Shown here piece after piece: positions 1 to 6,412 of a stretch of DNA of 21,296 nucleotides. The stretch is from JBCDBH01 sp039184055. Its GTDB lineage: Bacteria; Acidobacteriota; Thermoanaerobaculia; Multivoradales; J023. Location of the stretch: the NCBI GenBank assembly GCA_039184055.1, contig JBCDBH010000058.1:1-21296 (forward strand), read 5' to 3'. Under the pieces are notes generated by a model. That model worked only from the letters and a program-made list of their open reading frames with translations, had not been told where the DNA came from and did no database searches. Within the stretch, counting starts at the first letter, position 1. The number at the start of each line of letters is the position of its first letter. A program made the translations under genes and the position numbers.

Positions 1-1
1 C

Positions 2-331
2 AATCTGCTCAATACGCCGGTGCGTGGCAAAGAAGCCGTGCTCAAGAACAACCTGCACACGTTGCGCGACGTCATCGATCAGCACAATGCCGACAAGGGG
101 TACTACCCCGGGGCCTTGGAAGACCTGGTCGGCGAAGGCTATTTGCGCGGCATGCCGGTCGATCCGATCTACGGCGCCAAAGAGTGGGGCGTGGTGTACG
201 ACGAGCCCGATCCCGACCTGATTCCCGCCGAAACGGATTTTCCCGAGGATCAGCTCGGTCCGGGCATCATCGACGTCTATTCCCTCGCGGAGGGTGAGAG
301 CCTCGACGGCTCGTTGTACCAGGAGTGGTGA
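2..331 (+). CDS. Type II secretion pseudopilin (GspG-like), 5'-truncated
   Basis: The reading frame is open from the first complete codon at base 2 to TGA at 329-331, so the start and the prepilin N-terminus lie outside the window. What remains is the globular part of a GspG-type pseudopilin: a helix (AVLKNNLHTLRDVIDQHNAD) followed by the hallmark KGYYP, then LEDLVGEGYLRGMPVDPIYG, and a C-terminal 'PGIIDVYS' segment ending in a tyrosine-rich tail. Pseudopilins of this group assemble into the periplasmic pseudopilus of type II secretion systems or type IV pilus-like machines. A GTG at 20 falls inside the conserved helix and is not the start. The next gene overlaps the stop codon by one base, so the two are probably co-transcribed. 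Assignment to the pseudopilin superfamily is firm; which subunit it is (major or minor) is inferred. Confidence 0.8.
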   Translation, partial: NLLNTPVRGKEAVLKNNLHTLRDVIDQHNADKGYYPGALEDLVGEGYLRGMPVDPIYGAKEWGVVYDEPDPDLIPAETDFPEDQLGPGIIDVYSLAEGESLDGSLYQEW

Positions 332-1143
332 TGGCCAACCGCTACCGCACCCGCTGGGGACGGATGCATCGTCGTGGTGTGCTCGTCCGTCGTGGCGGCT
401 ACAACCTGGTGCTCTTGATGGTGATCGTCGCGTTGATGAACATCGCCATCGCCGCCTCACTTCCCACCTGGACCGCGGTCGCGCAACGGGATCGCGAGCA
501 AGAGCTGATCTTTCGCGGTCTGCAATACGCCGAGGCGATTCGGATCTTCCAGCTGCCACCACCGCTCGGTCAGGGACGGTTGCCGGTTCGAGTCGAGGAG
601 CTGCTCGAGGTCGAGCCCCGCTCGATCCGCCAGCTGTGGACCAACCCGATGTCCGAAGACGCGCGCTGGAAGTTGATCGTCCAGGGTGTGAGCCCGACCA
701 ACAACAACACCGACAATCAACAGCCGAATCCCCAGCCTGAGAATCTCGCTGGTGGACAGCCCGGCGCCGCGGCGGTGGGTGGTGGTGAGGACGAGCAAGT
801 CATCGGCCCGTTCACCGGGGTCATGAGCAGCGAAGGGGGCGAGTCCTTCCTCACCTTCTTCGAGTCCAACGACATCGGCGAGTGGCAATTCACCAGCGAT
901 TTGGTGACGCCGCGCTCGGGGCCGGGCACGGTCCGCGAGCTGCAGAACATCGCCGGTGGCTGGCCGGTCAACGCCAGTACGTTCTGGCTTCCTTTCCCGC
1001 CCGAGCTCGACGTCCAGCGTCACGGACCCGGCCAGCAGATCGGTGGCGGTCCGGGCAACGCGCTCGGCCGTCAACGGCAGCAACAAGGTCCATCGAATTC
1101 CGGCGGAACCAATCTCGGTGGCGGCGCGGGTGGAGAAGGTTAG
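331..1143 (+). CDS. Pseudopilin-like T2SS-associated membrane protein with G/N/Q-rich tail
   Basis: I chose ATG at 331, which shares its A with the TGA of the previous gene; GTGs at 325 and 328 are alternatives. About 20 basic residues (RYRTRWGRMHRRGVLVRRGG) precede one hydrophobic helix, YNLVLLMVIVALMNIAIAAS, as in a prepilin leader plus transmembrane helix. Then comes QRDREQELIFRGLQYAEAI, typical of GspG/H-like pseudopilins found beside GspG in acidobacterial-type clusters. The Glu normally at mature position 5 is absent. The C-terminal half is low-complexity (Asn/Gln/Gly-rich around residues 120-150 and from about 230 to the end) and probably disordered. It would sit in the inner membrane with a periplasmic domain. 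The TAG stop at 1141-1143 is the first three bases of the palindromic element that follows, so the original C-terminus may have been altered. Confidence 0.7.
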   Translation: MANRYRTRWGRMHRRGVLVRRGGYNLVLLMVIVALMNIAIAASLPTWTAVAQRDREQELIFRGLQYAEAIRIFQLPPPLGQGRLPVRVEELLEVEPRSIRQLWTNPMSEDARWKLIVQGVSPTNNNTDNQQPNPQPENLAGGQPGAAAVGGGEDEQVIGPFTGVMSSEGGESFLTFFESNDIGEWQFTSDLVTPRSGPGTVRELQNIAGGWPVNASTFWLPFPPELDVQRHGPGQQIGGGPGNALGRQRQQQGPSNSGGTNLGGGAGGEG

Positions 1144-1299
1144 TGCCCTGTGCGCAAATTTCACTTCGCCTTCCCGCGCCCTTCGCTTTCTGGCGTCGTT
1201 TCTCCTTCTCCGAATACGTCGAGTATTCCTCGTCGTCATGCCTAGCCAGAAAACGAAAATCACGAGAATGCCAAAGCGGACTTTCCGCACAGGGCACTA
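1141..1299. repeat. TA-flanked imperfect palindrome, MITE-like
   Basis: The gap between the pseudopilin gene and dut is one large inverted repeat. The left arm (1141-1194) starts TAGTGCCCTGTGCG; the right arm (1245-1299) ends CGCACAGGGCACTA. The outer 14 bases match perfectly. Over about 54 aligned positions I count roughly 42 matches with one gap, and the arms end in an exact match of TTTCTGGC to GCCAGAAA. The 50-base centre has its own small hairpin, GAATAC/GTATTC (1212-1228). Both ends finish in TA, as expected if a TA target was duplicated (the rule for IS630/mariner-type elements and their MITEs). No transposase is present. It could also act as a transcription terminator or RNA hairpin. 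The inverted repeat is directly visible; the mobile origin is inferred. Confidence 0.7.
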
Positions 1300-1300
1300 C

Positions 1301-1753
1301 GTGACCACCGCGACGACGATTCGCGTCGTTCGTCTGCCCCACGGTGGCGATCTTCCTTTGCCTCGTCAGGCGACGCCCGGCAGTGCGGGCAGCGATCTTC
1401 ATGCCGCTCTCGACACGCCGATCACGCTGGCACCGGGTGAGCGGCAACGGATTCCCACCGGCTTGGCGCTCGAGATCCCACTCGGTTACGAAGGACAGGT
1501 CCGGCCACGAAGTGGTCTCGCCGCGCGCCATGGCGTCACGGTGCTCAATACACCCGGGACGATCGACAGCGATTACCGTGGTGAAGTCCAGGTGCTGTTG
1601 ATCAACCTCGGTGATCAGCCGGTCGAGCTACGACGTGGCGATCGCATCGCGCAATTGGTGGTGGCGAAGGTGGAGGCGGTCACCTGGCGGGAAGTCGACG
1701 ACCTCGCCGCCAGCGAGCGTGACACCGGCGGCTTTGGCTCCTCAGGGCGGTAG
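1301..1753 (+). CDS. dut: dUTP diphosphatase (dUTPase)
   Basis: Hydrolyses dUTP to dUMP and diphosphate, keeping uracil out of DNA and supplying dUMP for thymidylate synthesis; trimeric cytosolic enzyme. All five motifs of the trimeric family are present in 150 residues: motif 1 PGSAGSDLHA (26-35), motif 2 RPRSGLA (68-74), motif 3 GTIDSDYRGEV (86-96, catalytic Asp89), motif 4 RRGDRIAQL (111-119), motif 5 RDTGGFGSSG (140-149). Length is typical. I chose GTG at 1301, just after the palindromic element; AGGG at 1291-1294 inside the element's right end is the only visible ribosome site, six bases upstream. The frame stays open through the whole element, so ATG at 1238 or 1268 could add a basic N-terminal extension. 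The gene converges on the small gene at 1768-1983 with 14 bases between stops. Confidence 0.93.
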   Translation: MTTATTIRVVRLPHGGDLPLPRQATPGSAGSDLHAALDTPITLAPGERQRIPTGLALEIPLGYEGQVRPRSGLAARHGVTVLNTPGTIDSDYRGEVQVLLINLGDQPVELRRGDRIAQLVVAKVEAVTWREVDDLAASERDTGGFGSSGR

Positions 1754-1767
1754 CGGCTCGGCTCGCT

Positions 1768-1983
1768 CTACTTCTGCGGCCGGCTCGCCAGACCGAGAAA
1801 GAGCTCGCGGACGATTTCCTTCAGCTCGATCGTATATTCGGCCAGATCGCGCATCTGCGATTCGAGCTGGTCGGCTGTCGCCCGCACCATGCCGCCGCCG
1901 GGTTTCGGACGCACCTTGTAGGTGAGGCGCTCATCGAGCAGATCGAGTCGCAGGTAGGCTTCTTTGAGTCGTTGCGGGTCCAT
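1768..1983 (-). CDS. Small helical protein of unknown function
   Basis: A 71-residue protein starting MDPQRLKEAYLRLDLLDE. The sequence is charged with regularly spaced Leu/Ile (LKEAYLRLDLLDERL; QLESQMRDLAEYTIELKEI), suggesting two helices that may form a coiled coil, joined by a basic linker with PKPGGG. No signal peptide, membrane segment or catalytic motif is seen and I do not recognise the family. It lies 24 bases downstream of the SDR gene on the same strand, so it is probably the last gene of an algH-SDR-small-protein transcript. It is annotated as real because it fills the gap neatly between two genes and has a sensible amino-acid composition. Confidence 0.6.
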   Translation of the reverse strand: MDPQRLKEAYLRLDLLDERLTYKVRPKPGGGMVRATADQLESQMRDLAEYTIELKEIVRELFLGLASRPQK

Positions 1984-2007
1984 CCGAATTCTCCCTTGAA
2001 CCGTCCG

Positions 2008-2754
2008 TCAGGAGCGTCGATGCACCGCGCTCGCGGTGGCCTGATCGCGTGGACGTACGACGATTTCATCGATATTGACGTGCGCGGGTCGGGTCGCTGC
2101 CCAGACGATGCAATCGGCGATGTCTTCGGCGAGCAGAGGCTCCATTCCCTGGTAGACCGAGTCGGCTCGCTCCTGGTCGCCCGCGAACCGTACCAGGGAG
2201 AACTCGGTCTCTACCATGCCCGGAGCGACGTCGGTGACCCGGATCGGCTCACCGAGGAGCTCCAATCGCAACGTCCGGGTGAGCGCGCGGAGCGCATGCT
2301 TCGAAGCGGTATAGCCCGCGCCTCCTGGATAGGTTTCAAAGCCGGCGATCGAGCCGACGTTGACGATGTGCGCGACGTTCTCGGCGCGTCGCAGACGAGG
2401 CAGCAGGGCGCGGGTCATCCGCAACACTCCGAGCACATTGGTGCGATACATCGCTTCCCAATGATCATCGACCGCTTCGTCGACCCGTTCGAGACCGAGG
2501 CCGAAGCCGGCGTTGTTCACCAGCACATCGACCGTCGGTGGCAGGGCCTCGACAAAGGTCTCGATACTCGCCGGGTCGGCGACATCGAGCGGGTGCGCAT
2601 GGCCTTGCGCGGCGGTCATGACGGGGGTCAATCGGTCCATGCGTCGCGCGCCACCGTGGACGTCGAATCCGACGTCGTGGAGCGCCTCGACCGTCGCGGC
2701 GCCGATGCCGGCGCTGGCACCCGTCACCACCGCGATCCGTGATGCTGTGGACAT
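2008..2754 (-). CDS. YdfG-like short-chain dehydrogenase/reductase
   Basis: A classical SDR of 248 residues. It has the NAD(P)-binding TGASAGIG (11-18), NNAG (80-83), structural Asn106, and catalytic Ser135, Tyr148 and Lys152 (GYTASKHA). The basic pair GARRMDRL after the second strand suggests NADPH preference. The C-terminal part, PGMVETEFSLVRFAGD then PAHVNIDEIVVRP, closely follows E. coli YdfG, which oxidises 3-hydroxy acids such as L-allo-threonine and serine and also reduces malonic semialdehyde. Substrate here is inferred from that likeness only. It is soluble and tetrameric if typical. It lies 21 bases downstream of algH on the same strand. Confidence 0.88.
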   Translation of the reverse strand: MSTASRIAVVTGASAGIGAATVEALHDVGFDVHGGARRMDRLTPVMTAAQGHAHPLDVADPASIETFVEALPPTVDVLVNNAGFGLGLERVDEAVDDHWEAMYRTNVLGVLRMTRALLPRLRRAENVAHIVNVGSIAGFETYPGGAGYTASKHALRALTRTLRLELLGEPIRVTDVAPGMVETEFSLVRFAGDQERADSVYQGMEPLLAEDIADCIVWAATRPAHVNIDEIVVRPRDQATASAVHRRS

Positions 2755-2775
2755 CTGTGTGTTGCTCCTCGCGGC

Positions 2776-3357
2776 TCAGTTGGCCTGGCCGTCGGTATCC
2801 GGTGTCCAGGTGGGGAGCGTGGCCGGATCGATACCGACCGAATCGAAAGCGGCTCGCCAGGCGGCCTCGGGGTCGTCCGCGAAAACGAGATCGGCGTTCA
2901 CCGGGGCCACCACCCAATCATTCCTCAGGATCTCCTCGACCAGCTGCCCTTCACCCCAGCCGGCATAGCCGAGCACCAGTCGGAGCTCGGGTGGCGCGCC
3001 GGCCAGAACGGTGGCGAGCCCATCGAGCTGTTGGGTCATGGCGATGCCTGGCGCCACCGAATCTTCGAGATTCACCTCGTCGTTCGCGGGACGGTAGAGC
3101 AGCGTGCCGATTTGCGGGCGTACCGGCCCCCCGAAAAACGCGCGTTCCCCGTGCTCCCCGTGCCAATCGACCTCGAGGCCCTGCAGGACCTCGGCGACTC
3201 GAATGGTGGTCGGCCGATTGACGATAAAGCCGACACTCCCCTCGGTTTCGTGGTGCACCAGAAGGACGACGCTCTGGTGAAAGAACGGATCGAGCACCTG
3301 GGGCATGGCCAGAAGAAGAAGGGGCGGTTCCAAGCCGTCCTGATCGTGCGTCGACAT
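2776..3357 (-). CDS. YqgE/AlgH family protein (UPF0301)
   Basis: A 193-residue member of the YqgE/AlgH family. Family features: the N-terminal LLLAMPQVLDPFFHQSVVLLVHH (from about residue 14), GSVGFIVNRPT (40-50), FFGGPV (74-79), and LGYAGWGEGQLVEEI...NDWVVAP in the second half. AlgH was named as an alginate regulator in Pseudomonas, but its biochemical role is not settled; no enzymatic motif is evident. It is the first gene of the leftward group with the SDR and the small protein, and is divergent from the cNMP/FHA gene across an 84-base gap. No ribosome site is visible; a TATGAT box ends six bases before the ATG, which could mean a leaderless message. Confidence 0.9.
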   Translation of the reverse strand: MSTHDQDGLEPPLLLLAMPQVLDPFFHQSVVLLVHHETEGSVGFIVNRPTTIRVAEVLQGLEVDWHGEHGERAFFGGPVRPQIGTLLYRPANDEVNLEDSVAPGIAMTQQLDGLATVLAGAPPELRLVLGYAGWGEGQLVEEILRNDWVVAPVNADLVFADDPEAAWRAAFDSVGIDPATLPTWTPDTDGQAN

Positions 3358-3363
3358 CGTCGA

Positions 3364-3369
3364 ATCATA
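3364..3369 (-). promoter_or_regulatory. Possible -10 box for algH
   Basis: TATGAT on the minus strand (plus-strand ATCATA), ending six bases upstream of the algH ATG. If used, transcription would begin at or next to the start codon, which fits the lack of a Shine-Dalgarno sequence. No convincing -35 hexamer lies at 16-18 bases, so this is tentative. Confidence 0.25.
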
Positions 3370-3441
3370 GCGTACGCCGACCTGTTAAACTCTCGTTTCG
3401 CTTCCCAGACCGATCAAGCGTCCAGTAGCCTTACGCGCGTC

Positions 3442-4167
3442 ATGACCTACTCCGCAATCGACTATCAGCCCGGCGACATCGTCTTTCGGCAAGGTGAGCC
3501 CGGCGACAGCATGTTCATCGTCAAAGACGGTGAGGTCGAGGTCATTCAGGATCTCGACGGCAACGCACCCAAATTGGTGGCGACGCTCGAGCGCGGTGAT
3601 TTCTTCGGTGAAATGGCGGTGCTCGATCGCGAGCCACGGTCACACGCCGTGCGCGCCAAGACCGAAGCACGTCTGGTCAAAGTCGATCGCACCGGGTTCA
3701 GCAAGATGTTGCTCCGCAATCCGGAGATCGGCGTGCGGATGATTCGCAAGCTGGCGCGTCGTCTCCACGCCAACGAGGAGCAGCTGAGCCGGATTTGGTC
3801 GGGGGTCAGCGCCGATCTCGACGACACCATGAATGCCAAGCCCAAAGAGGCCAAGCTGGTGGCGTTGGGTGAGCATCCACACGAGATGATCCTGCCCGCC
3901 AAGAACGAGATTTCCCTCGGACGTCACGATCCGATTCAGAACGTCCATCCCGATATCGACCTCACCCAGGTCGATCCCCAGCTCTCGACCAGTCGCCGGC
4001 ACGCGCTGATCGTGCGTCGAGGAACCGGGTTCGCGGTCGTCGAAGAGAGGGCCACCAACGGCACTCACGTCAACGGTTCGCGGATCAGCGGCGACGATCC
4101 GCACCCGCTGAACGACGGTGATGAGCTCCTGCTCGGTGCGGTCAAGATGCGCTTCGTCATCGCGTGA
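3442..4167 (+). CDS. Cyclic-nucleotide-binding domain fused to FHA domain
   Basis: A 241-residue soluble signalling protein. Residues 5-115 form a cyclic-nucleotide-binding (CAP_ED) domain with the phosphate-binding cassette FGEMAVLDREPRSHAV (55-70), keeping the Gly-Glu and Arg66 that contact the nucleotide's ribose and phosphate. Residues 138-241 form an FHA domain: the GR pair (160-161), STSRRH (182-187) and NGTHVNG (206-212), residues that recognise phosphothreonine. There is no DNA-binding helix-turn-helix, so it is not a Crp/Fnr regulator; it looks like an adaptor linking a cNMP signal to a Thr-phosphorylated partner, which is inference. Start is the first ATG in frame after the divergent gap. 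No kinase or cyclase lies in this window. hemH follows about 100 bases later and may be separate. Confidence 0.9.
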   Translation: MTYSAIDYQPGDIVFRQGEPGDSMFIVKDGEVEVIQDLDGNAPKLVATLERGDFFGEMAVLDREPRSHAVRAKTEARLVKVDRTGFSKMLLRNPEIGVRMIRKLARRLHANEEQLSRIWSGVSADLDDTMNAKPKEAKLVALGEHPHEMILPAKNEISLGRHDPIQNVHPDIDLTQVDPQLSTSRRHALIVRRGTGFAVVEERATNGTHVNGSRISGDDPHPLNDGDELLLGAVKMRFVIA

Positions 4168-4214
4168 CGAATTCGCCGAGCATCCAAACCCCCTGAGAGT
4201 GCGAAGCTCCGACT

Positions 4215-4230
4215 CTAGCCCGCGGGCTAG
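4215..4230. promoter_or_regulatory. 16-bp perfect palindrome upstream of hemH
   Basis: CTAGCCCGCGGGCTAG reads identically on both strands and sits in the 99-base gap between the cNMP/FHA gene and hemH, 36 bases before the hemH start. With no loop and no following T-run it resembles a dimeric repressor's operator more than a terminator. The binding protein is unknown. Confidence 0.4.
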
Positions 4231-4253
4231 GCTCGAGAGCGCATCACGATCGC

Positions 4254-4259
4254 GGAGGA
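4254..4259 (+). promoter_or_regulatory. Ribosome binding site deciding the TTG start of hemH
   Basis: GGAGGA, a strong Shine-Dalgarno match, lies seven bases before TTG at 4267. An ATG directly abuts it (4260) but opens only a four-codon frame ending at 4274 and is too close to the site to be used well. This supports TTG as the hemH start. Confidence 0.7.
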
Positions 4260-4266
4260 ATGTCGT

Positions 4267-5556
4267 TTGTTTGAACAAAATCTATTCGATGGCGAGCCGG
4301 ACTTCGAACATGGTGAGATTCCCGCCGTCGGTATTCTCCTGGCCATTCTCGGCACCCCCGAGGCACCGACCGAGGAGGCGCTGCGCCCGTATCTCCGTCA
4401 ATTTCTCTCCGATCGCCGGGTCATCGAGATCTGGCCACCGGCCTGGAAGCTCATTCTCGAAGCCTTCATCCTGCCTTCGCGACCGGCCAAATCGGCCGAG
4501 GCCTATGCCTCCATGTGGGCGGAAGACGGCTCACCGCTCCTGCTGATCAGCAAAGAACAGCAGGCCGGTCTCGCCCGTCGTCTCGGTGAGCGTCTCGGCA
4601 CGCCGATCCACTTCGCGCTCGGCAGCACCTACGGCGAGCCTTCAATGGCGGCGGGGCTCGAGGCCTTGCGTGACAAAGGCTGTCGGCGCATCCTCTTCGT
4701 ATCGATGTTTCCGCAGTACTCGTCCACCTCGACCGGTGCCGCCTTCGATGCCGGGATGCGCGCGCTGATGCGCTGGCGTTGGCTTCCCGAGCTGCGCACC
4801 CTCACCCGGTGGCACGATAAGCCCGGCTATATCGACGCGCTGGCGAATTCGGTGCGTGAGCTGTGGGACGCCGAAGGCGAGCCCGAAAAGCTCGTGATGT
4901 CCTTTCACGGCGTGCCGCAGCGGTATCTCGAAGACGGCGATCCCTACCACTGCCAATGTCTCAAGACCGGTCGTCTACTCGCCGAGCGTCTGGGTCTTCC
5001 TCGCGATCGTTGGGTGGTATGTTTTCAGTCGCTCTTCGGTCGTGAGGAGTGGATCAAGCCCTATACCGACGAAACCTTGAAGGCTATGGCGAAGGCGGGT
5101 ATCAAGAAAGTCGACGTGATCTGCCCGGGTTTCTCCGCCGACTGTCTCGAAACCCTGGAAGAGATCGAAGAAGAGAATCGGGAGTACTTTCTCCACGGTG
5201 GTGGCGAGCAGTTCCGCTACATTCCGGCGCTCAACGCTCGTGACGATCACCTCGATTTTCTCGCCGATCTGATCGAGCAAAACCTCGGTGAGTGGGTCGC
5301 CGATCGAGACGGCTACGATGTCGCCGGCGCTACCCGAGAAGCCGCGGTGTCGAAACAGCAGGCTGACGCGCTTCTGGCGTGCCCGGCGCACGCCGATGGC
5401 GGCTATGGCGCCCTGGCCGCGAAACAAGCCGCCGAGCAGGCCGAGCACCAGAAAGCCAAAGGTTCGGCGGGTCGCGTCGCGGTCCTGGTGGGGCTGATCG
5501 TCGCCGGTCTCATCGCCCTGGTGGTCGGCGCTCGCGATGACCGCGATCAAGAGTAG
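4267..5556 (+). CDS. hemH: Ferrochelatase with C-terminal membrane anchor
   Basis: Inserts ferrous iron into protoporphyrin IX (or coproporphyrin III, depending on the pathway), near the last step of haem synthesis. The 429-residue protein opens the domain with ILLAILGTPEAP (about 23-34), carries the catalytic His214 in MSFHGVPQRY, then GDPYHCQC (224-231), and the signature CPGFSADCLETLEEI (286-300) with the acidic metal-site Glu. The core resembles the proteobacterial HemH type. Residues about 350-400 form an Ala/Gln/Lys-rich linker, and residues 402-421 (GRVAVLVGLIVAGLIALVVG) are a strong transmembrane helix followed by a charged tail. Typical bacterial ferrochelatases (310-370 residues) lack such a tail; here it should tether the enzyme to the inner membrane. 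The start is TTG, chosen for its GGAGGA site. No other haem genes are adjacent. Confidence 0.93.
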   Translation: MFEQNLFDGEPDFEHGEIPAVGILLAILGTPEAPTEEALRPYLRQFLSDRRVIEIWPPAWKLILEAFILPSRPAKSAEAYASMWAEDGSPLLLISKEQQAGLARRLGERLGTPIHFALGSTYGEPSMAAGLEALRDKGCRRILFVSMFPQYSSTSTGAAFDAGMRALMRWRWLPELRTLTRWHDKPGYIDALANSVRELWDAEGEPEKLVMSFHGVPQRYLEDGDPYHCQCLKTGRLLAERLGLPRDRWVVCFQSLFGREEWIKPYTDETLKAMAKAGIKKVDVICPGFSADCLETLEEIEEENREYFLHGGGEQFRYIPALNARDDHLDFLADLIEQNLGEWVADRDGYDVAGATREAAVSKQQADALLACPAHADGGYGALAAKQAAEQAEHQKAKGSAGRVAVLVGLIVAGLIALVVGARDDRDQE

Positions 5557-5576
5557 GTCTAGATCCACGCACTAAG

Positions 5577-5671
5577 GATCGAGTACCGAGTCATGGATCG
5601 AGCACTGGGTTATTGATCAAACGCTGAGTTATCGATCGAGCACCGAGTTCTTGATCAAACACTAAGCTCTC
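5577..5671. repeat. Five 19-bp tandem units spaced on GATC
   Basis: GATC recurs at 5577, 5596, 5615, 5634, 5653 and 5672, each exactly 19 bases apart. The units share a consensus close to GATCRARCACYGAGTTMTY, with a short degenerate sixth piece after 5672. The array fills the gap between convergent hemH and the HAD gene and extends into the HAD gene, encoding its last residues. It looks like a minisatellite produced by slippage. The alternating TGATCA/CGATCG/GGATCG contexts are notable, but no function is implied. Confidence 0.75.
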
Positions 5672-6320
5672 GATCAAACCATTCGATCAGCTCGCCGACT
5701 CCAGACAAGCATGCCACGGGCTCCGAGGCCAGCAGAGCCTCACGCTCATGATGACCCGAGGTCACCGCCACCGCCGGGACGCGCGCGCTGCGCGCCATAT
5801 CGAGATCGAAGGTGGTGTCACCCACCATCAACGCGTCCTTGGGACGCACACCGAGCTCGTCGAGCACATCGAGCAGCATTTGCGGATGGGGTTTCGACGG
5901 TGCCTCGTCGGCGGTGCGCGTAGCGTGGAAAAAGGGTCGAAAGCCGGTCGTGTCGAGGTCGTGGTCGAGTCCGCGCCGGCCCTTGCCCGTCGCCACGCCG
6001 AGCATCAGCTCGCGTTCGGTCAGCGCTTCGAGCACCGATCGACTGGCTCCGAAGGGCACCGTCAGATGCCGATAGTGGGTGAGCCAGTGGTGGCGATAGC
6101 CCTCGATCAGCCGATCGAGCTCGGCGCGGTCGCCATCCGGTAAGAGACGGGCCATCACCAGATCGAGACCGAGCCCCATGACTTCGCGAACCGCGTGCTC
6201 ATCGGGTGGTGTGCGGCCGAGATCTTCGAGCGCGCGTAAGGCGCACGCCTCGATGGCGCCGATCGAATCCACCAACGTTCCGTCCCAATCGAAGACCACC
6301 AATCGCGGTGTCGTCGGCAT
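5655..6320 (-). CDS. HAD-superfamily phosphatase, phosphoglycolate phosphatase-like
   Basis: A 221-residue subfamily IA HAD hydrolase. Motif I DWDGT (11-15) holds the nucleophile Asp11 and acid Asp13; motif II is Thr111 in VATGKG; motif III is Lys143 in SKP; motif IV is VGDTTFDLDMA (166-176). A helical cap lies between about residues 18 and 85. It best fits Gph/PpaX-type enzymes that dephosphorylate 2-phosphoglycolate, pyrophosphate or similar small phosphoesters; the substrate cannot be read from sequence. I chose ATG at 6320 because it begins directly before the first strand and has GGAG ten bases upstream. An ATG at 6368 would add 16 residues but abuts its GGAG. The last residues (FDRELSV) are encoded by the tandem repeat array, so the C-terminus may vary between strains. 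Divergent from the next gene. Confidence 0.88.
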   Translation of the reverse strand: MPTTPRLVVFDWDGTLVDSIGAIEACALRALEDLGRTPPDEHAVREVMGLGLDLVMARLLPDGDRAELDRLIEGYRHHWLTHYRHLTVPFGASRSVLEALTERELMLGVATGKGRRGLDHDLDTTGFRPFFHATRTADEAPSKPHPQMLLDVLDELGVRPKDALMVGDTTFDLDMARSARVPAVAVTSGHHEREALLASEPVACLSGVGELIEWFDRELSV

Positions 6321-6412
6321 GGCTATGAGTCTCCGTGGTTCAAAGGGTTCATTTCCTTGGGTCGACATCTCCGCTATGGTAGGAGATCGAGCTTGGTGCC
6401 AGTCTCCACGTC

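Noticed and set aside
457..1290. 277-codon minus-strand ORF opposite the second pseudopilin gene
   Set aside because: It is a G+C-driven shadow of a gene with clear pseudopilin features, has no recognisable domain, and runs through the palindrome.
1972..2742. 256-codon plus-strand ORF opposite the SDR gene
   Set aside because: The minus strand encodes a complete SDR with all catalytic residues; the plus-strand frame has no domain and is antisense shadow.
3640..4278. 212-codon minus-strand ORF opposite the cNMP/FHA gene
   Set aside because: Antisense to two intact, recognisable domains; no family match and no ribosome site.
5577..5676. Intrinsic terminator between hemH and the HAD gene
   Set aside because: The repeats contain GATC-centred short palindromes but no stable stem followed by a T-run.
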